Origin: Proteobacteria bacterium UBA5122
Lineage (GTDB): Bacteria > Pseudomonadota > Gammaproteobacteria > Tenderiales > Tenderiaceae
DNA length: 7,475 nt
Assembly: GCA_002415485.1 (NCBI GenBank)
Contig: DHYU01000039.1
Location: 55,027 to 62,501, forward strand
Direction: 5' to 3'
Positions 5,250 through 7,475 of the stretch are shown here, one piece after another (the first letter of the stretch is position 1; each line of letters begins with the position of its first letter). Made by a program: the position numbers and the translations under genes. The notes beneath the pieces are model-generated. The model searched no databases, was not told the origin of the DNA, and was given only the letters and a program-made list of their open reading frames with translations.

Positions 5250-7475
5250 TCAAGCTGTCATTTCTTTCACTGGATTACTGTGCGCGCGGCGCTGCCACTC
5301 GCCTTCTTCAAATACGTGGAGCACCCCGGTCTCCGGGTCGATTACCATCAGACGGACCCAACCGTTACGCACCAGATACTTCACCGATACCACCCCTTCC
5401 ACCGCCTGCAGCGCGTGTTCAAACGGCGCCTCAATCAAGGTGATCAAACGCAACGGCTCGTGATAGGGCTTACCCCCCTCAAGCACGGTCTGCGACGGCA
5501 GGCCGGTGCGCAGATCACTGAGGTTCCCCGTCATCACGCCAAAGCGCCCTGCCACATTGTGATAGGCCTTGGAACCACTGCCGAAGCGTTCATTGTCCAC
5601 CGCAGAAAAATAGTGCTCCATGTTGATCCACTGCCCCACCACCAGCGGCCCGGTGATGATATTTTCGAGCAGGCGACGTTTGGGATCGACCCGATAATCA
5701 TAGGAGTGCAAAAAGGCACGACCATCGAGTGCCATCTGTTGTGTCATATCACGACGACCGATGATGAAGTAGGCATTGCGCGACAAGCCCCACTCCGGCC
5801 GCACCTGCGACCAGTCCATCGAATTGCGCTGCGCGATGCGATACGCCTCGGTCGCATCCACAGTCGCCACGCCCTGTTGCAGGCTGGGCAGACGCTCGTG
5901 CGCCGCCAGGTGCGAGGCAGATACCAGGCCACTGCGCAGACGATCGAGATAAAACAGATGCGACGGCGGCATCTTGTCCAGATCGTGCAGCTTCAATTCA
6001 TCAGTCGTCGTGTTATGCAGGCCGGGCACGAACCAGGTATCCGCCGGGATATCGATACCCCGCTGGCGCAGGCGCTGCCGCACCTCCGGTTTGTTGCCCA
6101 TCTGCGCGATCACGCGCGCGCTGACGATGCCGTGATTACCGCCACAGGCGCCGCAATCCAGCGCCGACTCGTACGGGTTGTTGTCCGAGGTACTGCCGTG
6201 GCCCATGATCAGGATAAAACGCGAAAACTCCTTGGTCAGCCCGATCGCACTCAAGGCCTGGGAGACAAACTTGGCCTGTTCGTCCAACGAGAAACCGATG
6301 CGCCCCAACTGCTCCATCTGCATATCGGCAAACGATTTATTGATGCGATAACCATCGCGCAGCCTGACGACCAGATCACCCAACTGAGCATCACTGATCC
6401 CCAGCTCACGTGCCAGCGACGCCGCCACCGGCTCGTTGCCCATCGCACTCTCACGCAGGCCACGAATGATGTCATCGGTGATCTGTTCCGGCTGGCGGCC
6501 CAACTCCTGTTCCACCGCCTTGATGATGACCGCACGCTGCACGGTGCGTACCACCGAATCGGCCTGTTCACGACTCAGTTTATCGAGCAACAACAGAGTC
6601 GACGGTTTTGAATGGTGAAAACGTTTGCGCCAAGTGTTGTACTTCTTCGGCGCAATGGTCTTGCCGATCATGTCGAGACCGAACAACAGACCGATCGCCT
6701 CGACAGTGACAAACGGCGACACCACCGACTGTTTCAATTCGTGCATCGCCTTTTCCAGCGCCGTCAGCGCTGCGGTATCCTCTTCGATGCCATCGGTGGT
6801 CACTTCCAACACCAGATTCTTCGGCGTCAGGATCACCGGACACAGATGGGTCTCACTGCCCTTGCCCAGCTCCATGAAACTGACCGGCACACCAAAGAAT
6901 CCCGCAATACCGTAGGTCTGATAATCGCCCACGCCTTCCAATTGGCGACGTATGCGCTCGGAGCGGGTATCGATACAAAACAGCGCCTGCACGAAGGGGC
7001 GCTTGTCGCGCTCCGGCGGCGGCGCGATATTGATACCGGCACTCAACTTACCGATCGCCCGCTCTTCCATCGCCCGCAACCAGCACATGCCTTCCTGCTG
7101 TTCAAAACGGCGAATCGCGTTCAACAGTGTTTGCATGTCCTCGGCCGACAATTGTTCAAACGCGGCATCTGCCTGACAACGCTGCGCCAACGACCGCAGC
7201 TGTACCAACTGGCGTTCGGCCAGACGCTGGCGCTTCACCTGCACATATTGACTGAACACCTCGCTGATCTGGGCATCGGCGCTGGCGGCCAGCGCACGAT
7301 CGACCTTCTGCGCCATCTCCGGCAACACCTCGCGGCTGTGGAACTCATGGCGCAGGAACATCTCCTGCGTCTGCGACTCGATCGCTGCATCGACCTTGCT
7401 GCGGTTGTTGACCACGCTGTGACGACCGCGCGCCTTCAGCAAGGCAAAGGCCAGCGCCATCCGCACCGCCATGTA
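5250..7475 (-). CDS. dabA: DabA (DUF2309/YbcC family) inorganic-carbon accumulation subunit, 5' partial
   Basis: This is the C-terminal 741 codons of the cytoplasmic, carbonic-anhydrase-like subunit of the DAB complex. With the membrane subunit DabB (NuoL/MrpA-like), the complex is thought to use the cation gradient to hydrate CO2 one way to bicarbonate. The frame is open through the right edge. An ATG at 7472 is internal to the reading frame and probably not the true start, since DabA proteins are usually 800-1000+ aa. Numbering from that Met, the zinc-site pairs of the family are visible: C166 and D168 (FCIDTRSER), and H425 (MGHGSTSDNNP) with C440 (DCGACGG). The His-Cys spacing of 15 equals that of Halothiobacillus neapolitanus DabA (H524/C539). 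The two halves are 259 residues apart against 173 there, which suggests the long-insert class. The gene is followed by the PII-like gene and then the terminator. Confidence 0.93.
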   Translation of the reverse strand, partial: YMAVRMALAFALLKARGRHSVVNNRSKVDAAIESQTQEMFLRHEFHSREVLPEMAQKVDRALAASADAQISEVFSQYVQVKRQRLAERQLVQLRSLAQRCQADAAFEQLSAEDMQTLLNAIRRFEQQEGMCWLRAMEERAIGKLSAGINIAPPPERDKRPFVQALFCIDTRSERIRRQLEGVGDYQTYGIAGFFGVPVSFMELGKGSETHLCPVILTPKNLVLEVTTDGIEEDTAALTALEKAMHELKQSVVSPFVTVEAIGLLFGLDMIGKTIAPKKYNTWRKRFHHSKPSTLLLLDKLSREQADSVVRTVQRAVIIKAVEQELGRQPEQITDDIIRGLRESAMGNEPVAASLARELGISDAQLGDLVVRLRDGYRINKSFADMQMEQLGRIGFSLDEQAKFVSQALSAIGLTKEFSRFILIMGHGSTSDNNPYESALDCGACGGNHGIVSARVIAQMGNKPEVRQRLRQRGIDIPADTWFVPGLHNTTTDELKLHDLDKMPPSHLFYLDRLRSGLVSASHLAAHERLPSLQQGVATVDATEAYRIAQRNSMDWSQVRPEWGLSRNAYFIIGRRDMTQQMALDGRAFLHSYDYRVDPKRRLLENIITGPLVVGQWINMEHYFSAVDNERFGSGSKAYHNVAGRFGVMTGNLSDLRTGLPSQTVLEGGKPYHEPLRLITLIEAPFEHALQAVEGVVSVKYLVRNGWVRLMVIDPETGVLHVFEEGEWQRRAHSNPVKEMTA

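Noticed and set aside
5280..6611. Long plus-strand open frame (443 codons) opposite dabA
   Set aside because: It is antisense to a clearly conserved protein, is rich in His, Arg and Gln as expected from reading opposite codons, and shows no recognisable domain.

Overview
The window (about 55-58% G+C by eye) looks like a chromosomal segment of a gammaproteobacterial chemolithoautotroph, probably a sulfur oxidiser. The reasons are a DabA-type inorganic-carbon gene followed by a PII-like gene, an NrtA/CmpA-type anion-binding protein, and proteobacterial-style regulators. This taxonomic reading is inference; no rRNA or marker gene is present.

Left part (1-3470): a divergent regulatory unit. On the minus strand, running off the left edge, is an NrtA/CmpA-family ABC transporter substrate-binding protein. 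It has a Tat signal preceded by an unusual ~88-residue, Cys-containing N-terminal extension. On the plus strand is a 625-aa sigma54 enhancer-binding activator (PAS-PAS-AAA+-Fis HTH). Between them, in a 339-bp gap, I read a near-consensus -24/-12 (sigma54) promoter pointing at the transporter gene. Further upstream are three 18-bp palindrome-like sites that look like the activator's enhancer. Together these form a complete candidate circuit: activator, enhancer, sigma54 promoter and transporter.

Middle (3471-4854): on the minus strand, a short Crp/Fnr-type regulator and, upstream of it, a 2-oxoglutarate/Fe(II) prolyl-hydroxylase-like oxygenase. A good sigma70 promoter lies immediately upstream of the oxygenase. 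The activator and the Crp-like gene converge with only 11 bp between their stop codons.

Right part (4855-7475): the end of a minus-strand operon with DabA (C-terminal 741 codons; the N-terminus and presumably dabB lie off the right edge), then a 106-aa PII-like protein, then a strong intrinsic terminator. DabA carries the Cys-x-Asp and His/Cys zinc-site residues expected of an energy-coupled carbonic-anhydrase-like subunit. The PII-like protein probably senses nucleotide and/or bicarbonate and tunes it.

Overall the window joins uptake of small oxyanions (nitrate or bicarbonate) and CO2/bicarbonate trapping with dedicated regulators. The best candidate for something undescribed is the sigma54/three-site control of the NrtA-like transporter, together with that protein's Cys-bearing extension.
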